Shown piece after piece: positions 52,451 to 62,306 of a stretch of DNA of 64,000 nucleotides. Positions within the stretch are counted from its first letter, which is position 1. Each line of letters begins with the position of its first letter. This stretch comes from DAOUET01 sp034430155 (lineage in GTDB: Bacteria > Chloroflexota > Anaerolineae > Anaerolineales > UBA4823), in contig DAOUET010000135.1 in the NCBI GenBank assembly GCA_034430155.1, positions 19,946 through 83,945 of the forward strand. Direction: 5' to 3'. Below the pieces are notes generated by a model. That model worked only from the letters and a program-made list of their open reading frames with translations, was not told where the DNA came from and made no database searches. The position numbers and the translations under genes are program-made.

Positions 52451-53929
52451 TTATCTGCTTCGTTTCTCTTTCAACACGACACCGCTTCGCTCTCCCAAGG
52501 TGAGCAGGACCATACCTGCATCGACAGTAACATCACCATGATTACCATATATAAATTGCAAGGTTCTTGCTCCCGGGTTAATCAAGCCGCTTAGGGGGAT
52601 TTCAACCTTACGTTCCTCATCGGCGCGGTTAATCGCTACAAACAGCACATCCTCGTCCAATTTTCTTCCAAAAGCATAGACGGTTTCCTCGGCAAAGAGG
52701 CGAAGATATTCCCCCCGCCGTAACGCGGGATGTGCCTTCCGCATTGAAATAAGATCCTTATGGAAGGCCAGCACCTCTTGATTCCACAATTCGGGTCTAT
52801 TCCAGGGAAAAGTACGGCGGGTATCATAATCAGGAAGTCCGCCTTCAAGCCCAATTTCATCCCCGTAATAAATGCAGACAGCTCCAGGGAAAGTCATGAG
52901 CAGCAGGGTTGCTAATTGGACGCTATTGCTATCACCCTTAGCAAGCGTGATGACGCGGGCGGTGTCGTGGCTGTCAAGCAAGTTCAATTGCGCCAATTGA
53001 ATTTCTCTTGGATACAAATTCAGCAGCCAATCTATCCGATCCGCGAAACCGCCTGCATCAAGATTCATTGCGGGGTTATAATCCCGGCCCTCAGTTAGTT
53101 TCGGATCGACTCGCTCTCCCGCGGTAAAAGAAATCGCAGCCTCGGCAAAAAGATAATTCATTACACCATCAAAACGATCACCTTGTAAGAAAGCAATGGC
53201 ATCCCGCCAGACTTCACCTACGATATAAGCCTCTGGATTAATCGCTTTTACCCTTTGCCGAAATTCTTCCCAAAAACCGTCGGTTTTGATTTCAGCGGGT
53301 ACGTCGAGACGCCAGCCATCAATGCCGAGATGGAGCCAGTGTTCCGCCACGCCCATAAGGTATTCACGTACCTGGGTATTTTCCGTATTGAATTTAGGTA
53401 ATGCATGCAGATTCTGCCAAGCTAAATAACCTGGTGGCCGTGAATTGTCGTAAGCGTTAGGTGGAAATTCGTTGATCGTGAACCAATGAAGGTAGGCTGA
53501 AGAACGTCCATTCTCAAGGATATCGTTGAATTGAAAGAAACCGCGAGAGGCGTGGTTAAATACGCCATCCAATACAACTCTGATCCCTCTGCGATGAGCT
53601 TCCTTCAACAAGTTGATAAATGCATCATTTCCCCCAAGGAGCGGGTCCACCTGGTAATAGTCATGGGTGTGGTATCGATGGTTGCACGCAGACTGAAAGA
53701 TGGGGCAAAAATACAAAGCATTTATGCCAAGGTCCTGGATGTAATCCAAATGTTCAACCACACCCAGCAGATCGCCCCCCTTATAACCGTACGTGGTCGG
53801 CGGACTATCCCAAGATTCCAGGTTATCCGGCTTTTCCGATCTCAGTGTCTGGCTTCTTGCAAAACGATCCGGAAATATTTGATAAAAGATCGCATCTTTC
53901 ACCCATTCTGGCGTTTGTATCCTAGGCAT
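52451..53929 (-). CDS. GH13 alpha-amylase/neopullulanase-type glycosidase, second copy
   Basis: A 492-residue cytosolic GH13 enzyme. Motifs: VVLDGVFNHASRGF, DGWRLDVPAEIKTD (nucleophile Asp), AYIVGEVWRDA (acid Glu), and LDSHDTARVI. It resembles the enzyme at 46117 (same FYQIFPDRFA start and overall length), so the two probably arose by duplication and diverged in the sugar sites. The ATG overlaps no other gene; the ribosome site is weak. It lies between malG and the GH57 lipoprotein gene. Confidence 0.92.
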   Translation of the reverse strand: MPRIQTPEWVKDAIFYQIFPDRFARSQTLRSEKPDNLESWDSPPTTYGYKGGDLLGVVEHLDYIQDLGINALYFCPIFQSACNHRYHTHDYYQVDPLLGGNDAFINLLKEAHRRGIRVVLDGVFNHASRGFFQFNDILENGRSSAYLHWFTINEFPPNAYDNSRPPGYLAWQNLHALPKFNTENTQVREYLMGVAEHWLHLGIDGWRLDVPAEIKTDGFWEEFRQRVKAINPEAYIVGEVWRDAIAFLQGDRFDGVMNYLFAEAAISFTAGERVDPKLTEGRDYNPAMNLDAGGFADRIDWLLNLYPREIQLAQLNLLDSHDTARVITLAKGDSNSVQLATLLLMTFPGAVCIYYGDEIGLEGGLPDYDTRRTFPWNRPELWNQEVLAFHKDLISMRKAHPALRRGEYLRLFAEETVYAFGRKLDEDVLFVAINRADEERKVEIPLSGLINPGARTLQFIYGNHGDVTVDAGMVLLTLGERSGVVLKEKRSR

Positions 53930-54030
53930 TTACTTTGCTGCCCTCCGTCTTCTCAAACTTTTATCGTATGGCAAAGGCGCGCAAAACTATCTGGCTATTC
54001 ATAAAACCTAGTTTCCGGAAAGCTGCGAAG

Positions 54031-54924
54031 TTAGCCTTTCACACTACCTAATGTCAACCCAGAAATCAGGAACTTGGACGATAAGAGAAACAAGATCATG
54101 GTGGGGACCATTACCAACATCGAGGCTGCGGAGAATTGTCCCCATTGGGTTTGAAATTGCCCTTGCATACGTTGTAACCCTAATGGCCAGGTGAGCAGCC
54201 GCTCCTGTGATCCTAAGATCACTCTGGCTAGCAGGTAATCGTTCCATGCTGTGGTGAAATTGAACAGGAAGACAATTGCCAGAGCGGGAGTGGATAGAGG
54301 TAAGAGTATCCGTAAAAAAGCAGTCAGCTGCGAAGCCCCATCAATCCGAGCTGCTTCTTCTAGTTCGAGTGGTATCGTGTCATAATACCCCTTTAATATC
54401 CAAATGCTAAAAGGCACAGCTGTCACCGAATAAGCTATCACCAGACCTCGGTAGGTTCCAACAAGAGAAAGGCGGATCGCCAGGATATATAACGGAACCA
54501 TCAGCATGGCCGCGGGGATCATTTGGGTGGTAAGTAGGAATATTAATCCAACGGATCGGCCCGGAAAATTCCAACGTGAAAAGGCGTACGCTGAGGTAGC
54601 AGCCAGGGTTACACCTACCATTGCAGTGGCTATCGTGATAACCAGGCTGTTCCAAATCCATTGCAGGAATTCCTTTTCAAACAGAACGGTGGTATAAGCC
54701 TGTAAATTGGCGTCCGGGGGGATCAAAGACAGGTTAGTGGAAAGCAAACGATCACCCGGTCGGATCGAAACACTGATAATGCGCAAGATCGGGTAAGCTG
54801 CAATAAAACAGGCAATAATTAACACCGAGTGGATCAGAAGGCGTTTGAAAGAGCTGTCTTCTCTGCCACCATAAAAAAAGGATCGCTTTCTGCCAAGTGA
54901 AGAGGTTGACTTCATAGCGCTCAT
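54031..54924 (-). CDS. malG: Maltose/maltodextrin ABC transporter permease MalG-like
   Basis: A 297-residue inner-membrane permease with six predicted membrane segments. The ATPase-docking EAA loop is LEEAARIDGASQLTAFLRIL. The C-terminus ends SGLTLGSVKG, typical for this type. It overlaps malF by four bases (ATGA). It works with MalF, an extracellular binding protein and an ATPase; no malK is in this window, so the ATPase is probably encoded elsewhere and shared. Confidence 0.93.
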   Translation of the reverse strand: MSAMKSTSSLGRKRSFFYGGREDSSFKRLLIHSVLIIACFIAAYPILRIISVSIRPGDRLLSTNLSLIPPDANLQAYTTVLFEKEFLQWIWNSLVITIATAMVGVTLAATSAYAFSRWNFPGRSVGLIFLLTTQMIPAAMLMVPLYILAIRLSLVGTYRGLVIAYSVTAVPFSIWILKGYYDTIPLELEEAARIDGASQLTAFLRILLPLSTPALAIVFLFNFTTAWNDYLLARVILGSQERLLTWPLGLQRMQGQFQTQWGQFSAASMLVMVPTMILFLLSSKFLISGLTLGSVKG

Positions 54925-55925
54925 TCGAAGGCTCCTTTCAACCCACCTGTGAATCGAAGGTAGGTTAACGAATAGACAACCAAGATGGCAAATATGATAA
55001 AGGCAAATGCAGCTGAAAACCCGTATCGATTGTACTGAAAAGCTGCTCTAAACAAAGCTGTCACTAGAATATCTGAACTTTCCAATTCATTTTGGTTGAT
55101 AAAGAAAGGCACGTTGAAGTTGTTGAATGTCCAGATGGTCCCCAAGATAATCGCCGGGGTCATCACTGGACGCATAAGTGGCAAGGTGATATTACGGAAT
55201 TGCTGCCAGGCAGAGGCGCCATCAATCTCAGAAGCCTCGTAGTATTCACTAGAAATGCTTTGTAGACCACCTAACAGGATAACCATCATGAATGGGATAC
55301 CTAACCAAATATTGGTAATACACATCGCTATAAAGTTCCAAGTCGGCTCTGACAGCCACTGGATGGGCTGAAGACCAATGCTCTTAAGAACAAGATTAGG
55401 AAATCCAAATTCGAAGTGAAATTCGCTTCGCCATGCTAGAACAGCAATAACCTGCGGTACAGCCCATGGCAAGATCAACAAGGTGCGATAGATACCACGC
55501 CCGTGCATCTTGCGGTTAAGCAATAAAGCTAAACCCAATCCTCCCAGGACGTGAAAGAAAATGTTTACCCCCGTCCACAAAACTGTTTTCCATAAAACAC
55601 TTAGAAATGTTACTTGTTTTAATACCGGGTCTACAAACACCCGAAGATAGTTTGTTAAGCCAATATAATCCGTTACCTTGAAATGCCTCAGACTCATATT
55701 TGTGAAAGAAATGTTTAATTCCCAGGCGATAGGGTAGATCACCAATGCAATCAACCCCACAGCCGCGGGAGCTAGGAGCATATAAGGCATTGCTAGTTTT
55801 AACTTTAAGAAGCGAACGAGTAATACGTAGAGGACAATTTCTAATAATATGGTTCCGCCGACAACATAAAGGATGGTTGACAAAATCTCTGTCAGACTCT
55901 TAGCAACCAAATCCAACGATATCAT
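54921..55925 (-). CDS. malF: Maltose/maltodextrin ABC transporter permease MalF-like
   Basis: A 334-residue permease with about seven or eight membrane segments. An extra N-terminal hydrophobic helix (LTEILSTILYVVGGTILLEI) precedes the ordinary MalF core. The EAA loop is EYYEASEIDGASAWQQFRNI. GGAGGAAGCTG lies just before the ATG. Translationally coupled to malG. The large P2 periplasmic loop of E. coli MalF is absent, as in most non-enteric homologues. Confidence 0.92.
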   Translation of the reverse strand: MISLDLVAKSLTEILSTILYVVGGTILLEIVLYVLLVRFLKLKLAMPYMLLAPAAVGLIALVIYPIAWELNISFTNMSLRHFKVTDYIGLTNYLRVFVDPVLKQVTFLSVLWKTVLWTGVNIFFHVLGGLGLALLLNRKMHGRGIYRTLLILPWAVPQVIAVLAWRSEFHFEFGFPNLVLKSIGLQPIQWLSEPTWNFIAMCITNIWLGIPFMMVILLGGLQSISSEYYEASEIDGASAWQQFRNITLPLMRPVMTPAIILGTIWTFNNFNVPFFINQNELESSDILVTALFRAAFQYNRYGFSAAFAFIIFAILVVYSLTYLRFTGGLKGAFE

Positions 55926-56009
55926 CAGCTTCCTCCTCCCTCATTCGAAAATTGGGGCCGGGCTCAAGATGCCCGGTCCCAAATTTTTCGGAAATTAGTG
56001 TTCTTCCAG

Positions 56010-57359
56010 CTAATCTAAAGTTGTTATACAAGTGTCGGCCGCGGATTGCATCGCAGCCGCAGCATCTTCAGCCGATTTCTGATCTGCCAGAACTGCTTGC
56101 ATTTCGGGTTTCATTGCATCCCAGTTGCAGCGCATCTCCAGCACAGTCGGCATGGGTGTGCCAACGGTCATTTGCTCGGCTGAACCCGCCAGGATCGGAT
56201 CGCTGGTGATCAGCTCGTTATCCAGCGCAACTTTGAGAGCCGGCAGACGGGTAAGTGTGGTGACCATGGCGAGTTGGTTTTCCTCATTCGTGGTGAATTC
56301 GACAAAGTCTTTGATTACCGCCAACTTGGTCTCGTCCAACCCCTTTGGGATCATGAAGAATACACCCGAGGTATAAGGCGCTGGCCACAAGCCTGTGGCG
56401 GTTACCTCCGGGATACGGGCGACGCCCAACTTTTCACCAAAGGTGGTTTTGTAATCACCCAGAGACCAGTCTCCGTTGATGATCATACCGGCTATACCCT
56501 CTTTGAAGAGCGCATCTGCGCCGTTGTAGTCACTCTCGGCTGGCACAATCTTATCGACATACTTGATGTCGTGAAGGAATTGGAGGGTAGCTACCATCTC
56601 GGGCGTATTGAGGGTGGGCGTGACACCATCGTCTGCAAATACTTTACCACCGAAACCACCTAGCCAGGGTACCAGCCAGAAAGGCTCTGTCTGGTTATAG
56701 ACCAATCCATAGGTATCCCCACTGGTGATCGCTTTCGCCATGGTAATTAGCTCGTCGGTGGTTTGCGGAGGCTCAGGTACCAGATCCTTATTGTAGAGCA
56801 ACATCAAGTGGTTCCCGTTCGAGATCGGTACTCCCCAGGTCTGCCCGTCCAAAACTACCGCAGCTACGGCACTATCAACATATGCGCTGAGATCAAACAT
56901 ATCATCGACAGGTACGATTAGATCAGCAGCAGTAAATGGGCCAGCATGGTCACTTACGGTCCACAGGAGATCCGGCGGAGCGCCTGCCAGGCTAGCGGTC
57001 TGAAAGTCCTCCCGCAGAGTCTCAACCTCCTTATTGATCACCTCAAAGGTGACTTCGGGGTGCATCGCGCTGTATTGGTCAGTTAGACCTTGAACGAACT
57101 GCAACCCACCATCGGCCTCGCCTTCTTTGGTCCATAGCTGAATGGTGACTGCCGCCATTGGGGCTTCTGTGGGAGGTGCTTCAGTCGGCGCTGGCGCCTC
57201 AGTCGGGGGGACTTCTGTTGCTGCTGGTGCAGCAGTGGGTGGTACTTCCGTGGGCGCGGCTGGCGCCTCTGTGGGTTGCGCAGCTTGTGGTCCGCAAGCC
57301 GTTAAAACAAAAGCTGCTATCATTAAAATGCTTAACAACATCCAAAGTTTTTTAATCAT
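56010..57359 (-). CDS. malE: Maltose/maltodextrin-binding lipoprotein MalE-like
   Basis: A 449-residue solute-binding protein of the maltodextrin type. Lipobox LTACGP near residue 20-25, then a Pro/Thr/Ala-rich linker of about 45 residues (repeated PTEAP units), then the family 1 fold: TIQLWTKEGEADGGLQFVQG start, VSDHAGPFTAADLI, VYNQTEPFWLVPWLGGFGG. The ATG at 57359 is used because GGAGGAGAAA lies directly ahead; a longer frame start at 57371 would include the ribosome site. First gene of the mal operon. Confidence 0.93.
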   Translation of the reverse strand: MIKKLWMLLSILMIAAFVLTACGPQAAQPTEAPAAPTEVPPTAAPAATEVPPTEAPAPTEAPPTEAPMAAVTIQLWTKEGEADGGLQFVQGLTDQYSAMHPEVTFEVINKEVETLREDFQTASLAGAPPDLLWTVSDHAGPFTAADLIVPVDDMFDLSAYVDSAVAAVVLDGQTWGVPISNGNHLMLLYNKDLVPEPPQTTDELITMAKAITSGDTYGLVYNQTEPFWLVPWLGGFGGKVFADDGVTPTLNTPEMVATLQFLHDIKYVDKIVPAESDYNGADALFKEGIAGMIINGDWSLGDYKTTFGEKLGVARIPEVTATGLWPAPYTSGVFFMIPKGLDETKLAVIKDFVEFTTNEENQLAMVTTLTRLPALKVALDNELITSDPILAGSAEQMTVGTPMPTVLEMRCNWDAMKPEMQAVLADQKSAEDAAAAMQSAADTCITTLD

Positions 57360-57993
57360 TTTCTCCTCCAAGAATATATGCTTGAGCCTAGATCATAAAT
57401 TGGCTCTCGATGGTCGGCCTCCTCTATTGAATCATAGAGAGACCAAAATGGTATAGAAAAATTGAAGCTCTCTTATAAATTTCACCTCCTCGATGGTTGG
57501 GGTAATCTATCTCAAATTTTTTTGTAATCCCACACTGAGCTATTGGAATGACCAGAATTGGCATAGACCTCACATTATTGAAGATAAAGTACCTATCCCG
57601 TCATAAATGCCCAAAATTCCTGTTTGAATGACTGCTGCCATAAACACTTACCACTCATAACGGTTACAATATTGGATAGCCAGCATCTGGAGTGGATTGT
57701 GAAGATAAGTGATATTCCAAATTAGAGTTTAAATAAGAACGATCTTTCCTAACCGGTTGCATCCCCCTGAGGCAGGACTGGACATACCAGGACGGTATTG
57801 AGATCGAGGACATATCGAGTTTTTATTATTTATAATACCAATTCCGTGGTTGAGATCCATCCCTAAGGGACATTTACAATGATCGTAAAATGATTCTAGC
57901 ATAGTTGGGTTGGATGTCAAGTAAACGACCTGTCTATGTAACGACCTGTCTATCGAATGAAAAGTGATAAATCTCACCGGTTGAGGAGTCTTA
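57360..57993. promoter_or_regulatory. Long divergent regulatory gap between malE and the DHDPS-family gene
   Basis: Over 630 bases have no gene that I can support. Near 57422-57439 CTCTAT and ATAGAG form a short inverted repeat, a possible operator for the leftward mal operon. A second ribosome-site-like AGGAGGTG on the minus strand near 57490 is followed by no proper start codon. At 57924-57953 a 14-base direct repeat lies ahead of the rightward gene. I could not place a -10 and -35 with confidence for either gene. Confidence 0.45.
57924..57953. repeat. Tandem 14-bp direct repeat upstream of the DHDPS-family gene
   Basis: AACGACCTGTCTAT occurs at 57924-57937 and again at 57940-57953, with GT between, so the period is 16 bases, about one and a half helical turns. 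It lies 41 bases before the ATG. It could be a tandem operator or a small duplication. Confidence 0.6.
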
Positions 57994-58893
57994 ATGGTTC
58001 CAAGTATTAGCGGGGTATTTGCAGCAGCTGTAACCCCAATGAAAACCGATTTCTCCCCAGATCTAGAAGCCATACCAACCTTTCTGGCTTTCCTTGCTGA
58101 GCGGGGATGTCATGGTGCCCTACTGTTGGGCACCACTGGTGAAGGGCCTTCCTTTGCATACCAGGAGCGCATCGCCATATTGCAATCTGCTATACAAGTT
58201 CGGCAGATCTATCCCGAATTCCTCTTATTGGCTGGCACGGGAACACCCAGCCTCCAGGAAACTATCCAACTGACAAAGTTTGCCTTTGATCTCGGATACG
58301 AGGGGGTTGTCGTACTGCCTCCTTATTACTATAAAAATATAAGCGATGAAGGACTGATCGCCTGGTTCGGTGAACTTATAAAAAAAGCCTTACCATCGGA
58401 TGGCGCTTTGCTGGGTTATCACATCCCTCAACTCACAGGAACACCATTTTCTATCAACTTGCTTGAACGCTTGAAGGATAAATATCCAGGAAGGTTCATG
58501 GGCATAAAAGATTCCTCTGGAGATGCTGAATTTGCACAACAACTAGGGGATAAATTCGGAAACGATCTTCTGGTATTGACTGGTAATGATCGACTATTTA
58601 GTTTGGCTTTGCAATCCGATGCCTCCGGTTGCATCACTGCTCTGGCTAATCTGCTCTCCCCCGACATACGGCAGATCTGGGACACTTACCTTGATGGCGA
58701 GTGGGATCAAAAGGGCCAATCTGCTCTCAACCTGAAGCGTGATATTTTGGATCGGTACCCGCCGGCTCCCCCATTTCTGAAAGCGATCCTTTCCGAACAT
58801 TTCGGTTTTCCTCGCTGGGCTGTCCGTCCACCATTAATGTCATTTGGGATAGAGCAAGAAGATATTATTGTGACCGAGCTGGATTTGGCGTAA
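57994..58893 (+). CDS. Dihydrodipicolinate synthase/N-acetylneuraminate lyase family protein
   Basis: A 299-residue class I aldolase-type TIM barrel. LLLGTTGEGPSFAYQERIAI contains the conserved GTTGE; the Schiff-base Lys is in FMGIKDSSGD; the catalytic Tyr region YHIPQLTG is present. Substrate could be pyruvate plus aspartate semialdehyde (DapA) or a sugar acid; no neighbouring lysine genes support DapA, and the context favours neither. I leave it at family level. The ribosome site before the ATG (GAGGAG) is good. Confidence 0.88.
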   Translation: MVPSISGVFAAAVTPMKTDFSPDLEAIPTFLAFLAERGCHGALLLGTTGEGPSFAYQERIAILQSAIQVRQIYPEFLLLAGTGTPSLQETIQLTKFAFDLGYEGVVVLPPYYYKNISDEGLIAWFGELIKKALPSDGALLGYHIPQLTGTPFSINLLERLKDKYPGRFMGIKDSSGDAEFAQQLGDKFGNDLLVLTGNDRLFSLALQSDASGCITALANLLSPDIRQIWDTYLDGEWDQKGQSALNLKRDILDRYPPAPPFLKAILSEHFGFPRWAVRPPLMSFGIEQEDIIVTELDLA

Positions 58894-58940
58894 AATTGAC
58901 CGCAATATCTATCAAATTGACCGAGTAACTCAACCAAAAA

Positions 58941-61346
58941 ATGCCATCAACACCACCCAAACCACCCACACAGGGTGGAAACCAACAAGGTCTAACCAGA
59001 CAACAGATAATGTTAGTCGTATTTGCGTTTATTACATTGCTCGTCCTTATCCTGGCTATCTATTTCGCGACTCGTGCATCAACCCCCTCAATTCCACCAA
59101 GAAACACAAGTCCATCCGTGGCTTTACCTACCTCAACACCCACTCCTCCGCTTGCCCCTTTGGCCACGTCCACAATCACCCCCACTCCCAGGCCTACATT
59201 TACACCCAAACCGACTACCACACCCACGACGACACCCACAGCTACCTTGACGCCGACTCGAACGTTGATCCCATCACTCACTCCCGCCATACCATCGATA
59301 TATAATGATCTTTACCATATCGTTAATTGGACCCCAGAACTGGCGAGTCGGCTCATTCAGCTCTTGGAAGCATATCCGAACAGCTTATCTACTTACACTC
59401 GGGGGGAGGATAATTCTGGCTATTACGCTGCCTTTAAATACGCCATTTTAGCCCAACGTGAGGCTTTGTTGCGCTTTCCAAATGCTGATGAAGCCGATGA
59501 TTGGCTCTACGGCCTTGCATATAACTATGCCAAAACTGGAAATCCAAAAGCCGGCTCTTTATACACAAACCTGATAACCAGGGAGCTTAATGACAAGAAA
59601 CTTCGAATCGATGAATTATTTGCGTGGGGCAATCGCCTCACGCCTCCGTTAACCATTGAAAAATATCCCTTAATGACCTTACCAGGCCAGCTCAGTAATA
59701 ACCTCATAAAAATGAGTATTCCCGAACACGGTAGTGCTTTTTTTTGGTTAATCGAGAAGCCCAGCAGTTTTGAATCCTATCCTTTGACGAGCGACTTCGA
59801 TTTTTCACACTCGATGGGAGTGAATTTTTTTATCGCTGACATCACTAATGATAGTGCCACTGATACAGCCATTTTCCGTTCACCATTACCCGATTCACTC
59901 CAACCTCCACTACCACGCTTATTCAGCCTTGCCTTTCAACCTCCGGTGGAATTGTACTTCGAGCCTCAGCCAGTTCCAGACGTCGCACCGGGATTCCATA
60001 ATAATTGGGAACCAACATCGGGGGATGCAAAATTAGAGAACCTGCAATTTTCAGACACTGTTTTCCCTCCTTGCCCAGTAAATGTGCGTCATACTTACAT
60101 TTGGGATGGCAATCAATTCGAATTTTCCAGAGCATACTATCAGATAGAATCCGATCCCACGCTTTTGGGTTATTGCACCCTCGTTATTGATTATTCCATT
60201 CAGGCCTGGGGCTTGAGTACAACCGTCCAATTGATGGAATCCTTGCTGCCAATCTGGCCGCCCAAGACAACCCTAGAGGGCACTCCTTACCGCCCCGATG
60301 CCCTTGACGAATGGCGCTACCGTTTAGGTATTTACCACGCTCTGCTCGGTGATTCTGACCAGGCTAGCGAATACCTCAACAGTCTGGTAGATAATCCTAC
60401 ATCTCCCACGAGTGAGTGGATCACCCCCGCTCAAAAATTCCTGAACACCTACCAGGACCAACGGGATATATACAAGTCTTGCTTAACTTTGCCCTATTGT
60501 GACCCCGACTTGGCTCTAAAAAGCTTGGTCTCAACCTTCTCTGAAGACGATTACGCCTCTGCCATCGTGTTATTGGAAACCGCTGGTTTGACTATCCGTT
60601 CATCCGGTTATTTCGATTTCAACCACGATGGTTCCAGCGAGAGATGGATCATCATTCGGCACCAACCCACGGATAAACCAGAATTTTGGATTCTGGACCA
60701 ATCATCTTTGGGGGTTAAAGCAATCTTCATCGATTACATAGAAAATAATCATCCCAGAGTTTCATATGTTGAGCCCGTGCAAGATCCACCTATCGTAAGA
60801 ATCGATCCAGAAATCACTTTCATCCTTCAACAATCAATAGATAATCAGGAACCCTATATCCAATTTATCACGCCAAAAGTAACCTATGCCGTAGATTTGA
60901 CCAAACAGAAATTGAGCGAAAGTGAAGAGAGTTTGCTTACCGGTATCGATCCTGCCCAGATTAAAAAAGATCTTCTCACCCTGGAGGGATCACAATTCTT
61001 TACTTGTGATTACATCACTTGTCCCCATTTCCTTTATCTCCTGGGTTTGTCGAATGAACTCGCAGGAGATGAAACCAATGCTGTAAATGCTTATCTTGAT
61101 CTTTGGCGGGAATATCCCAGGAGTCCGTATACAATCATGGCGCGTCTTAAACTTCAAGGCCTTACTTTACCGCCGACTCAAACCCCGACCCCCCTGCCGA
61201 CGCAAACCATCAGCACATCCCCTACACCAGGAGGTACGTTGACTCCTCCCACACCAACACTCATCGGTACACAACCCACCATGACGAGTACGATGACACC
61301 CTCACCGACTTCTACAGAAACACCTGTGGGCTATCCATATCCCTGA
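58941..61346 (+). CDS. Membrane-anchored Thr/Pro-rich protein of unknown function
   Basis: An 801-residue protein. Residues 1-22 are basic and Gly/Pro-rich, a single membrane helix covers about 24-46 (MLVVFAFITLLVLILAIYFA), and residues 50-115 are a Thr/Pro-rich stalk. A central extracytoplasmic region of about 620 residues has helical, TPR-like parts (LGIYHALLGDSDQASEYLNS, SNELAGDETNAVNAYLDL). A second Thr/Pro-rich stretch ends the protein (735-801). No catalytic motif is visible. It lies about 50 bases after the lyase gene. I do not recognise a family. Confidence 0.75.
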   Translation: MPSTPPKPPTQGGNQQGLTRQQIMLVVFAFITLLVLILAIYFATRASTPSIPPRNTSPSVALPTSTPTPPLAPLATSTITPTPRPTFTPKPTTTPTTTPTATLTPTRTLIPSLTPAIPSIYNDLYHIVNWTPELASRLIQLLEAYPNSLSTYTRGEDNSGYYAAFKYAILAQREALLRFPNADEADDWLYGLAYNYAKTGNPKAGSLYTNLITRELNDKKLRIDELFAWGNRLTPPLTIEKYPLMTLPGQLSNNLIKMSIPEHGSAFFWLIEKPSSFESYPLTSDFDFSHSMGVNFFIADITNDSATDTAIFRSPLPDSLQPPLPRLFSLAFQPPVELYFEPQPVPDVAPGFHNNWEPTSGDAKLENLQFSDTVFPPCPVNVRHTYIWDGNQFEFSRAYYQIESDPTLLGYCTLVIDYSIQAWGLSTTVQLMESLLPIWPPKTTLEGTPYRPDALDEWRYRLGIYHALLGDSDQASEYLNSLVDNPTSPTSEWITPAQKFLNTYQDQRDIYKSCLTLPYCDPDLALKSLVSTFSEDDYASAIVLLETAGLTIRSSGYFDFNHDGSSERWIIIRHQPTDKPEFWILDQSSLGVKAIFIDYIENNHPRVSYVEPVQDPPIVRIDPEITFILQQSIDNQEPYIQFITPKVTYAVDLTKQKLSESEESLLTGIDPAQIKKDLLTLEGSQFFTCDYITCPHFLYLLGLSNELAGDETNAVNAYLDLWREYPRSPYTIMARLKLQGLTLPPTQTPTPLPTQTISTSPTPGGTLTPPTPTLIGTQPTMTSTMTPSPTSTETPVGYPYP

Positions 61347-61390
61347 TATCGTTGGCATGGCTGGGGTTATCCGGCGAGTCCAGTACCATA

Positions 61391-62224
61391 ATGACCTATT
61401 CCCGAAGGACATGGAGGCTTATTTACGATCCACCGGCCCATGGCTCCTGGAACATGGCTGTGGACGAATCCATCCTGGAAGCTGCCGGTCGAGGCCAAGT
61501 CTTGCCTACCCTGCGCTTATACGCCTGGCAACCAGCCTGTCTCTCATTGGGCTATGCGCAAGCAATTTCGGATGTTGATATCCCTCGCCTGCGTGCCAGG
61601 GGCTGGGAAATCGTCCGGCGCCCGACCGGTGGACGTGCAATCCTGCATTGCGACGAACTGACCTACGCAATCGCAGCGCCCATCTCTGAGCCTCATTTGG
61701 CGGGCAGCGTCTTAGAAAGCTACCGGCGAATATCAGAAGCGCTGTTACAAGCATTGAAGTTACTTGGCATCCCCGCACAAAGGTCAGAAGGACCATTGAT
61801 GGAATCCCATTCTGACGATCATAATCCAGTCTGTTTTGAAAGACCCTCAAATTATGAGATCACATTCCAAGGGAAAAAAATCATCGGCAGCGCTCAAGCT
61901 CGTCGACGCGATGGCGTTCTGCAGCACGGTTCATTGCCATTGTTCGGGGATCTAGCACGCATAACTCAGGCGCTCACCTACCCAGATGAACCAAGCCGGA
62001 AGGAATCGGGAGAGCGTTTACTCGCTCGCGCCACGACACTCGAGATGATTCTGGGTCACCCCATCACCTGGGATAGCGCCGCTCAGGCATTCGTGGCTGC
62101 CTTTCAACACAGCTTGAATTTAGACTTGGAACTCGGAGAACTTACCGACTCTGAACATGCCAGGTCCGTAGAATTGGGTAAAAATAAATATTCCCTCCCC
62201 AGCTGGTCTGAGAGGGTGGGTTGA
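61391..62224 (+). CDS. lplA: Lipoate-protein ligase A / octanoyltransferase family
   Basis: A 277-residue protein of the biotin/lipoate ligase family. NMAVDESILEAAGRG is the N-terminal signature, RRPTGGRAILHCDELTYAI the lipoyl-AMP loop, and KKIIGSAQARRRDGVLQHGS has the catalytic Lys. It attaches lipoate or octanoate to the E2 or GcvH domain. LipM-type octanoyltransferase is an alternative. The ATG at 61391 is used because it begins close to the conserved region; the frame extends back to 61352. The ribosome site is weak. Confidence 0.88.
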   Translation: MTYSRRTWRLIYDPPAHGSWNMAVDESILEAAGRGQVLPTLRLYAWQPACLSLGYAQAISDVDIPRLRARGWEIVRRPTGGRAILHCDELTYAIAAPISEPHLAGSVLESYRRISEALLQALKLLGIPAQRSEGPLMESHSDDHNPVCFERPSNYEITFQGKKIIGSAQARRRDGVLQHGSLPLFGDLARITQALTYPDEPSRKESGERLLARATTLEMILGHPITWDSAAQAFVAAFQHSLNLDLELGELTDSEHARSVELGKNKYSLPSWSERVG

Positions 62225-62306
62225 TCATAGGTGTATATTTATTTTTCTGACGATTACCTTTTTTAATACCCGAGAACTGATCTACAATATCGACCGCGGT
62301 AAAGCT

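Noticed and set aside
57142..57456. Ala/Gly/Val-rich ORF opposite malE
   Set aside because: It is the antisense of the Pro/Thr/Ala-rich linker of the binding protein.
57994..58893. Naming the gene dapA
   Set aside because: Family motifs fit, but DHDPS, sialate lyase and sugar-acid aldolases share them and no lysine genes are nearby.
59060..59290. Gly/Val-rich ORF on the minus strand
   Set aside because: It is the antisense of the Thr/Pro-rich stalk of the 801-residue protein.
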